A stretch of 64,000 bases of DNA from Enterovibrio norvegicus FF-33 (GCF_000286835.2 NZ_AJYD02000013.1:595692-659691); one strand, 5' to 3'; positions 7,212-17,003 are shown, counted from the first letter of the stretch. Made by a program: numbers and translations. Notes: a model not told the origin generated them from the sequence alone.

Positions 7212-8654
7212 ATGCTAGATTCTGGCGCCAAAAAACAAATACTGATGGTGGAAGATACCGCATCAGTAGCTGCACTGTATAAATCCTATCTCAACCCGTT
7301 AGATGTTGATGTTGAGATAGCGAGTACGGGTCAACAAGCGCTTGATTGTTTTTCTTCAGGCCACACATTTTCACTGATATTACTTGATCTGCGTTTGCCG
7401 GATATCTCTGGTTTTGATGTGCTTTCAGAGATCAGAAAACATCAACCTGAGATCCCTGTTGTTATTATGACAGCGCATGGCTCAATTGATGCTGCGGTTG
7501 AAGCTTTGCGTTATGGCGCGAGTGATTTCCTTATCAAGCCATGTGAAGCTGACTTACTACGAGTGACTGTCAATAACGCTCTGAAACCAAAGAGTAAAAT
7601 GAGCGGGCAGACACCGGAAGGCTCATATTATGGGTTCATCGGTCACAGTGTACCGATGCAAGCGGTATATCGTGTTATCGACTCTGCGGCACCGAGTAAA
7701 GCGACTGTTTTTATAACCGGTGAAAGTGGAACAGGCAAAGAGGTTTGTGCCGAGGCTGTCCATGCTGCTAGCTCACGTGCGAAAAAGCCATTCGTTGCGA
7801 TTAACTGTGCAGCGATCCCCAAAGATTTGATCGAGAGTGAACTGTTTGGTCATATGAAAGGGGCCTTTACTGGTGCGGCTTCAGAGCGTGAAGGTGCGGC
7901 GGAAATGGCAGATGGCGGCACCTTATTTCTTGATGAAATTTGTGAGATGGATTTAGATCTTCAATCCAAATTGCTGCGTTTTATTCAGACTGGCACCTTC
8001 CAAAAAGTGGGTTCTTCCAAAGTTAAACAAGTTGATGTCCGGTTTATCTGTGCAACGAATCGCGATCCTTGGGTAGAGGTGAACAAAGGTAATTTCAGAG
8101 AGGATCTCTATTACCGCTTACATGTTATTCCACTCGGGCTACCGCCGTTGCGTGAGCGTGGTGACGACGTTGTAGACATTGCACAGTCACTATTGCTTAT
8201 GTTTGCAATGGAAGAAGGTAAGGATTTTCGTTCGTTTAGCGAAGGCGTAATTCAGCGTCTGCTTAGCTATGAATGGCCTGGCAATGTCCGACAGCTACAG
8301 AATGTCATTCGCAACATTGTTGTGTTGCACAACGGACGTGAAGTGACTGAACAAATGCTTCCGCCACCGCTTTCTCTCGTTTCTGGTGTCAAACTTGCAT
8401 CTAGTCCTGCAATAAGCAGTACTCATGCAAAAATCGATCAAGTGCGTGATAGTGGATTCTCCGCTGCAACAGTGATGTTGAAGCAAGGAGTAATAAGTAA
8501 AGCTGATATCGAACCCTTGTGGTTGGTTGAGAAAAGAGCAATTCAAATTGCGATTGATGCCTGCGATGGCAACATCCCTCAAGCCGCTGGTTTACTCGAA
8601 GTTAGCCCATCTACCATTTATCGTAAGCTGCAGAGTTGGCAAGAATCACAATAA
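7212..8654 (+). CDS. luxO: Quorum-sensing response regulator LuxO
   Basis: A 480-residue sigma-54-dependent response regulator. The receiver domain occupies about 1-125 with phospho-acceptor Asp59 (LILLD). The AAA+ domain follows with Walker A GESGTGKE at 170-177, the sigma-54 contact loop GAFTGA and Walker [10 protein letters not shown]. The C-terminal HTH is [19 protein letters not shown]. At low cell density phosphorylated LuxO activates qrr transcription. The ATG at 7212 is chosen because GCGAGGG stands just before it; an in-frame TTG at 7188 would add eight residues without a good ribosome site. It is followed 13 bp later by luxU, its phosphodonor, and faces qrr1. Confidence 0.96.
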   Translation: MLDSGAKKQILMVEDTASVAALYKSYLNPLDVDVEIASTGQQALDCFSSGHTFSLILLDLRLPDISGFDVLSEIRKHQPEIPVVIMTAHGSIDAAVEALRYGASDFLIKPCEADLLRVTVNNALKPKSKMSGQTPEGSYYGFIGHSVPMQAVYRVIDSAAPSKATVFITGESGTGKEVCAEAVHAASSRAKKPFVAINCAAIPKDLIESELFGHMKGAFTGAASEREGAAEMADGGTLFLDEICEMDLDLQSKLLRFIQTGTFQKVGSSKVKQVDVRFICATNRDPWVEVNKGNFREDLYYRLHVIPLGLPPLRERGDDVVDIAQSLLLMFAMEEGKDFRSFSEGVIQRLLSYEWPGNVRQLQNVIRNIVVLHNGREVTEQMLPPPLSLVSGVKLASSPAISSTHAKIDQVRDSGFSAATVMLKQGVISKADIEPLWLVEKRAIQIAIDACDGNIPQAAGLLEVSPSTIYRKLQSWQESQ

Positions 8655-8667
8655 AAGGAAAATGTTT

Positions 8668-9021
8668 ATGGCGTCCACGGTGAACCATGAAACGCTGCGA
8701 CGGCTGGCAGTTGAAGTGGGTGAAGAGACGGTATCTTCTCTTCTTGTGGTGTTTAGCGATGAACTGAGTCGTTATTCAGATGAGTTGTCCGAAACGCCTA
8801 GTGTGTTGCAGGTGCGCGAAATTAGTCATGCAATCAAAAGCAGTGCAGCGAGCTTTGGCGCAGATGAACTCGCAGAACTTGCACGTGAATGCGAATCACG
8901 TGTCAAGTTAGGTCAAGAGTCATGGGTTCATGCGCAGCTTCCGCGCTTAACCTCGATGCTCGATGGCACCGCTTCACAATATAAAGCGTTAGCCGGCCAA
9001 CAAAATCTTTTTGATAGCTAG
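8668..9021 (+). CDS. luxU: Phosphorelay protein LuxU
   Basis: A 117-residue single-domain histidine phosphotransfer protein that carries phosphate from the LuxPQ/CqsS-type sensor kinases to LuxO. The Hpt signature is visible in EISHAIKSSAASFGA, with His54 as the phosphorylation site, inside an all-helical protein of the usual LuxU length. Two in-frame ATGs (8662 and 8668) follow AAGGA; 8668 has the better 8-nt spacing. It lies directly behind luxO. Its last 33 bp overlap the 3' end of the opposing yvcK gene. Confidence 0.93.
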   Translation: MASTVNHETLRRLAVEVGEETVSSLLVVFSDELSRYSDELSETPSVLQVREISHAIKSSAASFGADELAELARECESRVKLGQESWVHAQLPRLTSMLDGTASQYKALAGQQNLFDS

Positions 9022-9882
9022 GGACAGCTTGTCTCTATCATGTCTCCACTGGTGGTTGGCGGACGCCATGTCCTCCACCACCTGTTGATAGTTTTCTTCG
9101 ACGTCGTCATCAATATCTGGGCCAAGTACCAGGTCTATGGCTCGCCCACCCATTGAACGTTCACACCATGTCAACATTGTCTGTAGAGACATTGACCCAG
9201 CCGGGCCCGCTTCTTTTCCAAGATTACGTACAAACACCACTTTTGCTTCTGTTTGCTTAAGCGCTCTACTGATTTCAGGGAGTAAAAGCGGCGGCATCAC
9301 ACTGGTTAAAAAGCTGCCAGGACCAAGTATGACAAGATCGGCGTCATGGATGGCTAGAACCGCTTCTTTGGTTGCCGGCACGACAGGCTCTAGCATCAAT
9401 CTGGCGGGTGGCTCAGAAAGGTCGTCGACATCCGTTTCACCAGAGATCATTTGCCCTGATCTCGTTTGCGCGGCGAGATCGGCGGGATGCTCAGACATGG
9501 GGACAATGTTGGTGGATACTTTCAACATGTCACGAATGAGATTTATCGCTTCAAGTGGTCGTATGGACAAATTATCCAATGCCGTCAGCATCAGGTTTCC
9601 CAGATTATGACCGTCTAACTCACCGTTTCCTTTGAATCGATATTCGAAAATCATCGAGCCAATAGAAGGCTCAGTGATCAGCTGATTAATACAGTTTCGT
9701 GTGTCTCCCCAAGCAATACCACCCTGACAGGCTCGTATTCTGCCCGTCGAGCCACCGTTGTCCGTGGTTGTCACGATACCTGTGACATCTTCACCGTACT
9801 CTCCGAGCGCAGATAACATGCGCCCTAGACCATGCCCACCACCGATAGCTACGATTATTGGTTTTCTATTTTTATTCGTCAT
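8989..9882 (-). CDS. yvcK: YvcK/CofD-like UDP-sugar-binding protein
   Basis: A 297-residue member of the YvcK (E. coli YbhK) family, related in fold to CofD. In Bacillus YvcK is needed for growth on gluconeogenic substrates and for cell-shape maintenance and binds UDP-GlcNAc; its role in vibrios is less clear. Visible are the glycine-rich start IVAIGGGHGLGR, the TTDNGGSTGRIR motif (residues 38-49), GDTRNC, GHNLGNL and VILGPGSF. It converges on luxU with a 33-bp overlap. The ATG at 9882 has no strong ribosome site. Confidence 0.92.
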   Translation of the reverse strand: MTNKNRKPIIVAIGGGHGLGRMLSALGEYGEDVTGIVTTTDNGGSTGRIRACQGGIAWGDTRNCINQLITEPSIGSMIFEYRFKGNGELDGHNLGNLMLTALDNLSIRPLEAINLIRDMLKVSTNIVPMSEHPADLAAQTRSGQMISGETDVDDLSEPPARLMLEPVVPATKEAVLAIHDADLVILGPGSFLTSVMPPLLLPEISRALKQTEAKVVFVRNLGKEAGPAGSMSLQTMLTWCERSMGGRAIDLVLGPDIDDDVEENYQQVVEDMASANHQWRHDRDKLSLAIKKILLAG

Positions 9883-9992
9883 CGTTTGTAATTTATTTTT
9901 ATTGTCTACAGCAATAATAAGGCATGGATCGTAAAAGGGTCACATTCTTCTGTGTTTCATTGATTATTTTGATTTTTTGATCACGTAACGTG

Positions 9993-10024
9993 AAAAAAAG
10001 ACCAGATGCGTCTGGTCTTTTTCT
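9993..10024 (-). terminator. Terminator after the LON-domain gene
   Basis: A stem AAAAGACCAGA / TCTGGTCTTTT with loop TGCG is followed on the minus strand by a T run. It lies just beyond the stop codon of the LON-domain gene. Confidence 0.8.
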
Positions 10025-10046
10025 TTTGAGAAATGGATGTTGAGTC

Positions 10047-10613
10047 TTAGTGAGGATCTTTCATTAGGCTGAGCAAGTATTCAGCGGTGTCGCTACATGA
10101 ATTAGCAGCCATTAACACCTGTTTTTCACTGGCAGGTATAGGCAAAAGTTCTAGCCAACGTTGGCACAACCAGCTTAGGTTTTCGAAATTAGGTGCTTTG
10201 TGCAAAGAACTCAATTCTGGGTAGCGTTCAAACATAATTTGCAAACGCTCGGCCAATGGCGCTGCATCGTTGCTGACTGCTCGCTCTGGCCACTTTGGCA
10301 ATGTTTGACATTGAGCTTCTAAAATTCCGACATCGTTTTCCTTGATACTGTCGATCACAAAGCTTTCATGACCACAGACAGTAATGGTTAGTGCGCCGTC
10401 TTCGTTAGCCATATTAAAATCTTCAATCGTGACTCTTGTGCCGATACCTGCCCCGATAGGGCTGGTTTCATCCATGCACACGCCAATATCCAATCCGTTT
10501 TGCATGGCATATTTTACAGTATTCAATTGCTCCCCTGGCACCACACGAAGTGGAAGGCGGCCAGAAGGTAAGATATGACGGTTGTTAAACAGGATTGGTA
10601 GTGTAATTGCCAT
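10047..10613 (-). CDS. LON substrate-binding-domain protein
   Basis: A 188-residue protein consisting only of a domain like the N-terminal substrate-binding region of Lon protease, without ATPase or peptidase. The start LPILFNNRHILPSGRLPLRV (residues 5-24) is typical: beta strands around a conserved LPLRV, with GIGTRVTIEDF further on. Such stand-alone proteins are common in gammaproteobacteria and uncharacterised; adaptor or sensor roles are guesses. GGGAG precedes ATG 10613. It is transcribed alone, away from moaA, and ends at its own terminator. Confidence 0.85.
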   Translation of the reverse strand: MAITLPILFNNRHILPSGRLPLRVVPGEQLNTVKYAMQNGLDIGVCMDETSPIGAGIGTRVTIEDFNMANEDGALTITVCGHESFVIDSIKENDVGILEAQCQTLPKWPERAVSNDAAPLAERLQIMFERYPELSSLHKAPNFENLSWLCQRWLELLPIPASEKQVLMAANSCSDTAEYLLSLMKDPH

Positions 10614-11121
10614 CGTGAGCTCCCGGTCATATTCTGCGCGCTTTTTTGTTTGGGCGTTATGCCTCTGCGCTGCTCATTATTTTTAATATCGGAACTGCTT
10701 AGATACCCGTGTCTTTCAATCCAGACTGCAATTTCAATGCCCACACGACAAACACTGTTTTTAGGCAACGCGTATGAAAGAAATTGCAAATTGCATTTCA
10801 AAATTGCGAATTTTGGAAATCAAAATGCTAACGACTTTCTGATGCCATACTCTATAGAGTGTATGCTCACTTTCACGACAATGAGCGATAAAGTGGCTAT
10901 CTCTCTTGAAGAGCCATGAAAATTGTCATTGTATAGATTGAGAACAGATTGTGCTTTATGGTTGTGTGTTGGGTCTGTTTGTGTTTTGAGACGGTAAGCA
11001 TTTAGTTACCAAGCTATCGCCTCAAAGCAAAAGTGGATGTCATTCCTTGTTACTGAATGACATAGTTTGCTAAATTAACGAGTAATGCTTGAGGTCGCGT
11101 GAAAAAGCGCCTCACACGTAA
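10614..11121. other. Intergenic region between LON-domain gene and moaA leader
   Basis: About 500 bp without a convincing gene. It holds a LuxO-site-like sequence TTGCAAATTGCAT (10784-10796) and a hairpin TGTCATTC / GAATGACA (about 11038-11061) just before the moaA leader. Short open frames here have no ribosome sites and no recognisable product. Confidence 0.5.
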
Positions 11122-11236
11122 ATAACTCCGAAGCCTAGTTCGCTAAGTTCTCCTGAATAAGGGGATTAGGCCGTGACATTATGTCACCAGGGCGGCCATA
11201 GAAATGTGTCCGTCTCCCGTATTTGGAAAGGTGTTT
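11122..11236 (+). promoter_or_regulatory. Molybdenum-cofactor (Moco) riboswitch
   Basis: The moaA leader contains nested helices: GCCTA (about 11132) pairs with TAGGC, and inside GGCC...GGCC is a perfect hairpin GTGACA-TTA-TGTCAC followed by CCAGGGC. It ends in CTCCCGTATTTGGAAAGG, which as far as I recall matches the end of the E. coli moaA leader, and that end carries the moaA ribosome site. Moco RNAs sense molybdenum or tungsten cofactor and turn down its synthesis. Exact boundaries are estimated. Confidence 0.82.
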
Positions 11237-11237
11237 T

Positions 11238-12224
11238 GTGGCTGTTCAATTTCAAGATTCTTTCGATCGCAAATTTTACTATTTGCGATTGTCTATTACT
11301 GATGTCTGTAACTTTCGGTGCACCTACTGTTTGCCGGATGGTTATCGACCCTCCCAGAAGAATTCAAGCTTTCTTTCCCTTGATGAGTTGCGTCGAGTGG
11401 TTGCGGCGTTTGCTGATTGTGGAACGTCTAAAGTCCGTATAACCGGGGGCGAGCCGTCTCTGCGCAAGGACTTTACTGACATTATTTCTATGATTGCTGA
11501 GCAAGACGGCATCAAAAAGGTGGCGATGACGACGAACGGCTACCGTTTGGCGAAAAATGCTCAGGAATGGCGTGATGCAGGGCTGACTAACATCAATGTC
11601 AGTATTGATAGCTTAGATCCTCGCATGTTTCATCAAATCACCGGTGAGAATAAATTTCATCAAGTGATGAAAGGGCTCGATGCTGCCTTTGACGCGGGCT
11701 TTGAACAAGTAAAAGTCAACGCGGTTTTGCTCAAAGACTTAAATAGCGGAGAATTGCCAGCCTTCTTACGCTGGATAAAAGACAAGCCAATTCAGCTGCG
11801 ATTTATCGAATTGATGCAAACTGGAGATATGAACTCTCTGTTCGAACGCCATCATCAATCTGGCATTTCCATTCGCAACCATCTGATAGCGAATGGCTGG
11901 ATAATGAAAGTGCGTGAACAAAGCGATGGTCCCGCTGAAGTCTATTGCCACCCAGATTATGTGGGTGAGATAGGCCTTATCATGCCTTACAAAAAAGATT
12001 TCTGTCATTCATGCAATCGTCTGCGTGTATCTGCGGTAGGCAAACTTCATATGTGCCTTTTTGGAGATTACGGCGTGGAATTGCGTGATTTGTTGCAAGA
12101 CAACACACAGGAACCTGAATTGATTGCGCGTATCCAAGGCCAACTCGCCAATAAGAAACAAAGCCATTTTCTTGACCAGGGACACACGGGTATGACCCCA
12201 CACCTGGCATCCATCGGCGGCTAA
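11238..12224 (+). CDS. moaA: GTP 3',8-cyclase MoaA
   Basis: A 328-residue radical SAM enzyme that with MoaC turns GTP into cyclic pyranopterin monophosphate, the first step of molybdopterin synthesis. The SAM cluster motif CNFRCTYC lies near residue 24. The second, C-terminal 4Fe-4S site is [18 protein letters not shown], and the protein ends in the typical IGG. The start is GTG at 11238, six bases after GGAAAGG; an upstream in-frame TTG at 11223 lies inside the riboswitch and is unlikely. It heads the moaABCDE operon. Confidence 0.96.
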   Translation: MAVQFQDSFDRKFYYLRLSITDVCNFRCTYCLPDGYRPSQKNSSFLSLDELRRVVAAFADCGTSKVRITGGEPSLRKDFTDIISMIAEQDGIKKVAMTTNGYRLAKNAQEWRDAGLTNINVSIDSLDPRMFHQITGENKFHQVMKGLDAAFDAGFEQVKVNAVLLKDLNSGELPAFLRWIKDKPIQLRFIELMQTGDMNSLFERHHQSGISIRNHLIANGWIMKVREQSDGPAEVYCHPDYVGEIGLIMPYKKDFCHSCNRLRVSAVGKLHMCLFGDYGVELRDLLQDNTQEPELIARIQGQLANKKQSHFLDQGHTGMTPHLASIGG

Positions 12225-12261
12225 CGCTGTCTTAGAATTATTTCGTTGAGGTTCAAATTTT

Positions 12262-12774
12262 ATGGGTCACGCTGTTACTGAATTTACACCGGCTAAGATT
12301 GCGGTTCTGACTGTTTCAGATACTCGTACCGAGGAAAACGACACATCGGGCCAATTCCTGGTGGATGCATTGAAAGATGCAGGACACACATTGGCTGACA
12401 AGCAAATCGTGATTGATGATGTCTACAAGATCCGTGCAGTCGTTTCACAATGGATTGCTGATGAGAACGTTCAAGCTGTGATGATCACTGGCGGTACAGG
12501 CTTTACATCTCGCGACAGCACGCCAGAAGCATTGAAACCGCTCTTTGATAAAGAAGTCGAAGGGTTTGGTGAGTTGTTCCGTGCTATTTCTTATGAAGAA
12601 ATCGGCACATCGACGATTCAGTCTCGCGCCATTGCGGGTTTTGCTAATCACACGGTGATCTTTGCGATGCCGGGTTCAACCGGCGCATGCCGCACAGGTT
12701 GGACGGGTATCATTAAGCAACAGCTTGATGCGAGTCATCGCCCATGTAACTTCATGCCGCATTTGGGTCAATAA
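12262..12774 (+). CDS. moaB: Molybdopterin adenylyltransferase-type MoaB
   Basis: A 170-residue MoaB/MogA-fold protein. It shows the conserved start AKIAVLTVSDTR, the TGGTGFTSRDSTPEAL nucleotide loop (about residues 74-89), and FAMPGSTGACRTGW near the end. Family members adenylylate molybdopterin; in E. coli MogA does this and MoaB itself is dispensable, so the precise share of work here is uncertain. It sits 37 bp after moaA and 3 bp before moaC. Confidence 0.95.
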   Translation: MGHAVTEFTPAKIAVLTVSDTRTEENDTSGQFLVDALKDAGHTLADKQIVIDDVYKIRAVVSQWIADENVQAVMITGGTGFTSRDSTPEALKPLFDKEVEGFGELFRAISYEEIGTSTIQSRAIAGFANHTVIFAMPGSTGACRTGWTGIIKQQLDASHRPCNFMPHLGQ

Positions 12775-12777
12775 TCC

Positions 12778-13257
12778 ATGACTGGGTTTACTCATATAAA
12801 TGCGTCGGGCGAAGCAAACATGGTGGATGTGTCTGGTAAAACTGAGACCGTACGTGAAGCACGAGCTGAAGCTTATGTCGATATGGCACCAGAGACCCTC
12901 GAATTGATTGTTTCCGGAAAGCACCACAAAGGTGATGTATTTGCGACGGCACGCATTGCAGGTATTCAAGCCGCGAAACGCACATGGGATCTGATCCCGT
13001 TGTGTCACCCTCTGATGCTTTCTAAAGTGGAGGTATCACTTCAAGCGTTACCGGAAACATCACAGGTACGTATTGAATCGCTTTGTAAACTTACCGGAAA
13101 GACAGGCGTAGAAATGGAGGCGTTAACTGCGGCGTCTGTGGCTGCGCTAACCATTTACGATATGTGTAAAGCGGTGCAAAAGGACATGGTGATTGGGCAA
13201 GTACGTTTGCTTGAGAAAACCGGCGGAAAATCAGGACATTTTAAGGTGGAACAATGA
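12778..13257 (+). CDS. moaC: Cyclic pyranopterin monophosphate synthase MoaC
   Basis: A 159-residue MoaC, which converts the MoaA product 3',8-cyclo-GTP into cyclic pyranopterin monophosphate. The motifs [13 protein letters not shown] (about 76-88), [22 protein letters not shown] and the catalytic Lys in [10 protein letters not shown] are all present. Length is normal. It overlaps the start of moaD by 4 bp (ATGA), a sign of translational coupling. Confidence 0.97.
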   Translation: MTGFTHINASGEANMVDVSGKTETVREARAEAYVDMAPETLELIVSGKHHKGDVFATARIAGIQAAKRTWDLIPLCHPLMLSKVEVSLQALPETSQVRIESLCKLTGKTGVEMEALTAASVAALTIYDMCKAVQKDMVIGQVRLLEKTGGKSGHFKVEQ

Positions 13258-13499
13258 TCCAAGTGCTTTTCTTTGCTCAGGTTAAAGAGCTGGTGGGAAC
13301 CGGATCTTTGGCTCTTGATGCGAAATTCAATTCTGCTGAAGATATTCGCCAACACCTTGCGGCGAAAGGAGACAAGTGGTCATTAGCGTTAGAATCTGGA
13401 AAGTTGCTGGTGGCAATTAATCAAACCATTTCTGAACTGTCATCGCCGGTAAAAGATGGTGATGAGGTGGCTTTTTTCCCACCGGTGACAGGGGGCTAA
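13254..13499 (+). CDS. moaD: Molybdopterin synthase sulfur carrier MoaD
   Basis: An 81-residue ubiquitin-like protein ending in the required Gly-Gly (PPVTGG). The C-terminal glycine is activated by MoeB and turned into a thiocarboxylate, which MoaE uses to place sulfur on the pterin. The ATG overlaps the moaC stop codon, and moaE begins 2 bp after it, so the pair is made together. Confidence 0.96.
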   Translation: MIQVLFFAQVKELVGTGSLALDAKFNSAEDIRQHLAAKGDKWSLALESGKLLVAINQTISELSSPVKDGDEVAFFPPVTGG

Positions 13500-13501
13500 G
13501 C

Positions 13502-13942
13502 GTGATATCTGTTCAGCACGAAGATTTTTCCCTCGCCGAGGAATACCAGCGTCTAAATGATAGCGACAGTGATGGTGCTATCGTGACTTTTATTGGCAAA
13601 GTACGTGACATGAACCTCGGTGACAATGTGACTGGATTGACGCTTGAGCATTATCCGGGGATGACAGAAAAGTCGCTGAACGAGATTGTGCTTCAAGCGA
13701 AGCAACGTTGGCCCTTGACTCATATTCGTGTTATCCACCGTGTTGGTGCGTTGAACATTGGTGATCAGATAGTGTTTGTTGGCGTAACCAGTGCTCACCG
13801 CAATGCGGCATTTGAAGCCTGTGAGTTCATTATGGATTACCTAAAAACTCGCGCACCTTTTTGGAAGAAAGAGCGTCTAAATGATGACGAGCGGTGGGTG
13901 GAAGCGCGTGAAAGTGATGATACGGCAGCTAATCGTTGGTAA
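13502..13942 (+). CDS. moaE: Molybdopterin synthase catalytic subunit MoaE
   Basis: A 146-residue MoaE. It carries the typical GAIVTFIGKVRD segment (about 24-35), LEHYPGMTEKSL, RVGALNIGDQIVFVGV and the catalytic lysine region KTRAPFWKKE. Together with MoaD it makes molybdopterin by adding two dithiolene sulfurs. The start codon is GTG or the ATG immediately following; ATG 13502 was kept. It is the last gene of the operon and is followed by a strong hairpin. Confidence 0.96.
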   Translation: MISVQHEDFSLAEEYQRLNDSDSDGAIVTFIGKVRDMNLGDNVTGLTLEHYPGMTEKSLNEIVLQAKQRWPLTHIRVIHRVGALNIGDQIVFVGVTSAHRNAAFEACEFIMDYLKTRAPFWKKERLNDDERWVEARESDDTAANRW

Positions 13943-13982
13943 AGCCTCAACGGTGGTAAACCAGAGCAACACGATAAAAAAC

Positions 13983-14012
13983 AAAAGGGATGCGTAAGCA
14001 TCCCTTTTACGT
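13983..14012. terminator. Bidirectional terminator between moaE and chitinase
   Basis: An 11-bp stem AAAAGGGATGC / GCATCCCTTTT with a GTAA loop. A and T tracts on either side let it serve moaE on the plus strand and the chitinase gene on the minus strand. Confidence 0.85.
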
Positions 14013-14046
14013 TTGAACCGTTAGCTCATTAGGTTAAATAGAAGGA

Positions 14047-16569
14047 CTATTTGCAGACTGCTGCGCCAAGTTCTTTCCATACACCCCATTGTCCTGTGGT
14101 TCCAGGTTCTTCGTTGGTTGTCCACCACTTGGCTGAGTACTCTTTGCCATTTTGAGTGACAACATCACCCGAGTTGTAAACTACGCCTTCCTTCCACCCA
14201 TTTGGACAATTCACAACCGGTGCGTCTTTTGCTACGGCAACCGACGCGCTTGCACTGTCAGTCAGTTTCCCATCAGACACTGTCACTGAGAACGTCAGCG
14301 TTGTATCGACAGTGTAACTGTCTGCTGTGAATGTCAGGCTAGCACCGTTTGGCGTAGCTTGAACACCCGCTGGAATGTTCCACGTGTATGTGAGCGTATC
14401 GCTGTCCGGATCGCTTGAACCACTTGCGTTAACAAATACAATATCACCCGCATTGGCTGTTGCTTGCACTGTCAATGCGGCAACAGGGGCTTGGTTCGTT
14501 GGAACAGTTCCACCTTGTGCTTTTGCCGTGATAGAAACAGCATCAACCGCAGTAGCGCCTTTGTCATCTGTCACAGTTAACATGAATACAAACTGGGTAT
14601 CGACTGTAACGGCAGGAATGTCAGCAGAAGCAGAAGAAGTATCTGCATTCGCAAGGGTTACTGCTGGACCGCTGGTTTGTTTCCAGCTATACGCAACGAC
14701 TTGGCCATCTACGTCAGAAGATGCCGAGCCATCTAATGCGACTAAGCCAGCAATGTTAACCGTAACATCTACACCAGCGTTAGCGACGGGATCTTTGTTA
14801 CGTGGTGGTTGTGTGACATCACTTGCGAGGGATTCTTGCATTGCGTTCAAGATATCACCGTTGTCTGCATCGATTTCCCAAGCAAATAGCCCTGCAAAGT
14901 TGTTTTGACGAACATATGCCCCTTTCGCCATCACTGAGCGTTTGTTGTCATAAGTGATTAAATCACCGTTTGATGGGTCCCAAGCCCAAGGTGCTTCAGC
15001 TTGTTCATCATAGCCAAGAACCACACCAGTCTTGTTTTCGAACTGAGTGACAACGTCCTTGTAATCAAGGATCCCTGCTTCCCAAGAACCCGCGACTTTG
15101 CCGTTACCCACACCCGTCATCGGATTAGTAGGATCACTCATGCTCGCCTCTGTTACGCCCGTCCAACCACGTGCATACATGGCTGCGCCAACAACGAGTT
15201 TCTCTGCTGGAACGCCTTTATCCAATAAAAGATTAATACCATTTACAGTTGAATAAGCTGGGCCTTTACGTGGTTTTCCTTCGTCATCAAGGCCTTTACC
15301 TGCGCATTCATCCGCCGAAAGATGGCTACCGCAATTGAGTGCTGTCTGATGCCCAACAACATTGTTCCAACCACCATAGTAGTCGTACGTCATTGCGAAG
15401 ATGTAGTCCATGTGTGGCACAGCATCTGCGTAGTTTACGTCTTCGATTTTGTCGTAACCAACACCAACCGCTGACGTGAGTTCATAGGTACGACTTGTTT
15501 CTGCCGACAGTTCGTCCAGCATGGTACGTAACTCTTGCATGAGCAACGCATAAGTATTGCCGTCATTTACAGAGTCGCCGAGATCGGGATTCGCACCTTG
15601 ACCTCCTGGGTATTCCCAATCAATGTCGACACCATCGTAGAATTTCCACGTTTGTAGGAAACTCTTCACTGAGGTGACGAATACATCACGGTTAGCTTTT
15701 ACACCGAAATCATAAAAAGGGTCAGAAAGTGTCCAGCCACCGATAGAAGGAAGTATTTTCAGGTCAGGATAGCGTTGTTTAAGCGCCATGATTTGACCAT
15801 AGGTGCCTTTATAAGAAGAAGAGTGGCTCTGACCAGACTGTGGATGTGGCATTTGAACTGCGGCCCAAGGGTCGTGGATAACAACTTCGTAGTCCGGGGT
15901 TCCAACACAAGCACGGTTCAAAGCAGCAAGAGGTCCGTCATCAAGAGATGGGTTGTTGCCACAAATAGGCACAAAACCATAGATAATGTGAGTCAAGTTT
16001 TGTGCTGGGATTTTGTCAACGGCAAACTTACGGCCATAAACACCCCATTCTACAAAGTATGCACCGACGACAGTATCTGTTGGTGTCGTGTAATTACCGT
16101 TGTTAGGGTCAACGTTCATAGGAAGTGGGTCTAAATGACTTCCATCTGTATCAGCCACAACGATGTCTTTTGGTGCGCTAGGCGTGCACGTCTGTGTCGC
16201 GCCTTCACCACTACACAGTTCAACAACCATGCTGTACTTACCGCCTTTAGCGACCTCCAGGATGGCCGATTCTTTTTGGCTAGCAGACGGTGTCACGTTA
16301 GCTTGATACACAACGTCGCCGTTGAGAAGAACACGCCAAGAATCGGCGGGTTCACCAGACCAGCGATCCCAAGTCACTGGGACTTCTGCATACGGTTTCA
16401 CTGTGACCAAGTCTTTGTATGCGGTAGCAGCGTCATTCACTTCAATAATGGAGAAATTCGTTTCCATCCATGAAATGACGGGCGCACCGGGCGCAGCGAA
16501 GGCCGGTGTAGATAGCGCCCCCGCGACAGAGGCGGCAAGCAGCCCCTTCAGAAAAGCCGATTTGTTCAT
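14047..16569 (-). CDS. chiA: Secreted GH18 chitinase, ChiA type
   Basis: An 840-residue secreted endochitinase. A signal peptide (about 1-25, ending TPAFA) is followed by a ChiA-type N-terminal Ig-like domain (about 27-140), a GH18 catalytic barrel (about 165-590) with DGVDIDWEY at 312-320, in which Glu319 is the acid catalyst and the motif D-x-x-D-x-D-x-E is intact, and MTYDYYGGW. Two PKD-like domains follow (about 600-690 and 695-785), then a small aromatic chitin-binding module (about 790-840). GAGG precedes ATG 16569. It stands alone and would hydrolyse crustacean chitin outside the cell. In vibrios such genes are controlled by chitin sensing and quorum sensing, but I saw no specific operator. 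Confidence 0.95.
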   Translation of the reverse strand: MNKSAFLKGLLAASVAGALSTPAFAAPGAPVISWMETNFSIIEVNDAATAYKDLVTVKPYAEVPVTWDRWSGEPADSWRVLLNGDVVYQANVTPSASQKESAILEVAKGGKYSMVVELCSGEGATQTCTPSAPKDIVVADTDGSHLDPLPMNVDPNNGNYTTPTDTVVGAYFVEWGVYGRKFAVDKIPAQNLTHIIYGFVPICGNNPSLDDGPLAALNRACVGTPDYEVVIHDPWAAVQMPHPQSGQSHSSSYKGTYGQIMALKQRYPDLKILPSIGGWTLSDPFYDFGVKANRDVFVTSVKSFLQTWKFYDGVDIDWEYPGGQGANPDLGDSVNDGNTYALLMQELRTMLDELSAETSRTYELTSAVGVGYDKIEDVNYADAVPHMDYIFAMTYDYYGGWNNVVGHQTALNCGSHLSADECAGKGLDDEGKPRKGPAYSTVNGINLLLDKGVPAEKLVVGAAMYARGWTGVTEASMSDPTNPMTGVGNGKVAGSWEAGILDYKDVVTQFENKTGVVLGYDEQAEAPWAWDPSNGDLITYDNKRSVMAKGAYVRQNNFAGLFAWEIDADNGDILNAMQESLASDVTQPPRNKDPVANAGVDVTVNIAGLVALDGSASSDVDGQVVAYSWKQTSGPAVTLANADTSSASADIPAVTVDTQFVFMLTVTDDKGATAVDAVSITAKAQGGTVPTNQAPVAALTVQATANAGDIVFVNASGSSDPDSDTLTYTWNIPAGVQATPNGASLTFTADSYTVDTTLTFSVTVSDGKLTDSASASVAVAKDAPVVNCPNGWKEGVVYNSGDVVTQNGKEYSAKWWTTNEEPGTTGQWGVWKELGAAVCK

Positions 16570-16844
16570 CTTAATATACCTCGAAAATTTATTGCGAGAA
16601 TTAACTATTCAGCGCATGAATGTGAGTCAATCTTCGTTAACCCTATTCAGATAGTTGTTCTTAAAGGTAAATTAGGCAAAATTGAGAGGGAATGTTTTAG
16701 AGGTAGAAGAGGTAATACAGTAACACTTACGTTACATTGCGGTTGTTTTTCAGGTAGCAAGTCACAAAAAGTAGCACTTATTCTTCTTTGGAAACTAAGT
16801 GATGAATGTCTCAATGGAATTTGAAATGGTTATAGATAAAAAAT

Positions 16845-16873
16845 GGCCTCTCAAATGAAAGGCCATTTATTCA
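16845..16873 (-). terminator. Terminator of an unassigned minus-strand transcript
   Basis: The hairpin AAATGGCCT / AGGCCATTT has a T-rich tail on the minus strand (CCATTTTTTA). It lies about 20 bp beyond the small open frame 16890-17003, which suggests a real short transcription unit upstream of the chitinase gene. Confidence 0.7.
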
Positions 16874-16889
16874 TGTAATAAACTGTGGT

Positions 16890-17003
16890 TTAACGGCGTT
16901 CTTGTGCTTTTTCTTCGTTTGCTGGTTTTTGTTTTCCAGCCGGAATAAAGCCATGTCGGACGCGAGAGCACAGAGGTCTAGATTGTGAGCCTGCGGGTCT
17001 CAT
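16890..17003 (-). CDS. Possible small basic protein (37 aa)
   Basis: A short frame beginning MRPAGSQSRPLCSRV and ending EEKAQERR, rich in Arg and Lys. An ATG at 17036 would extend it to 48 residues, but AGAGA lies before the ATG at 17003 and nothing similar precedes the longer start. A good terminator follows 17 bp after the stop. I do not recognise a family. It could equally be an sRNA whose sequence happens to be open; the terminator supports transcription, not translation. Confidence 0.35.
   Translation of the reverse strand: MRPAGSQSRPLCSRVRHGFIPAGKQKPANEEKAQERR

Noticed and set aside
10650..10919. 89-codon plus-strand frame between the LON gene and moaA
   Set aside because: Overlaps the start of the LON-domain gene on the opposite strand, has no ribosome site and looks like a shadow.
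16135..16473. Frames on the strand opposite the chitinase gene
   Set aside because: Shadows of a clear GH18 coding sequence; no ribosome sites.
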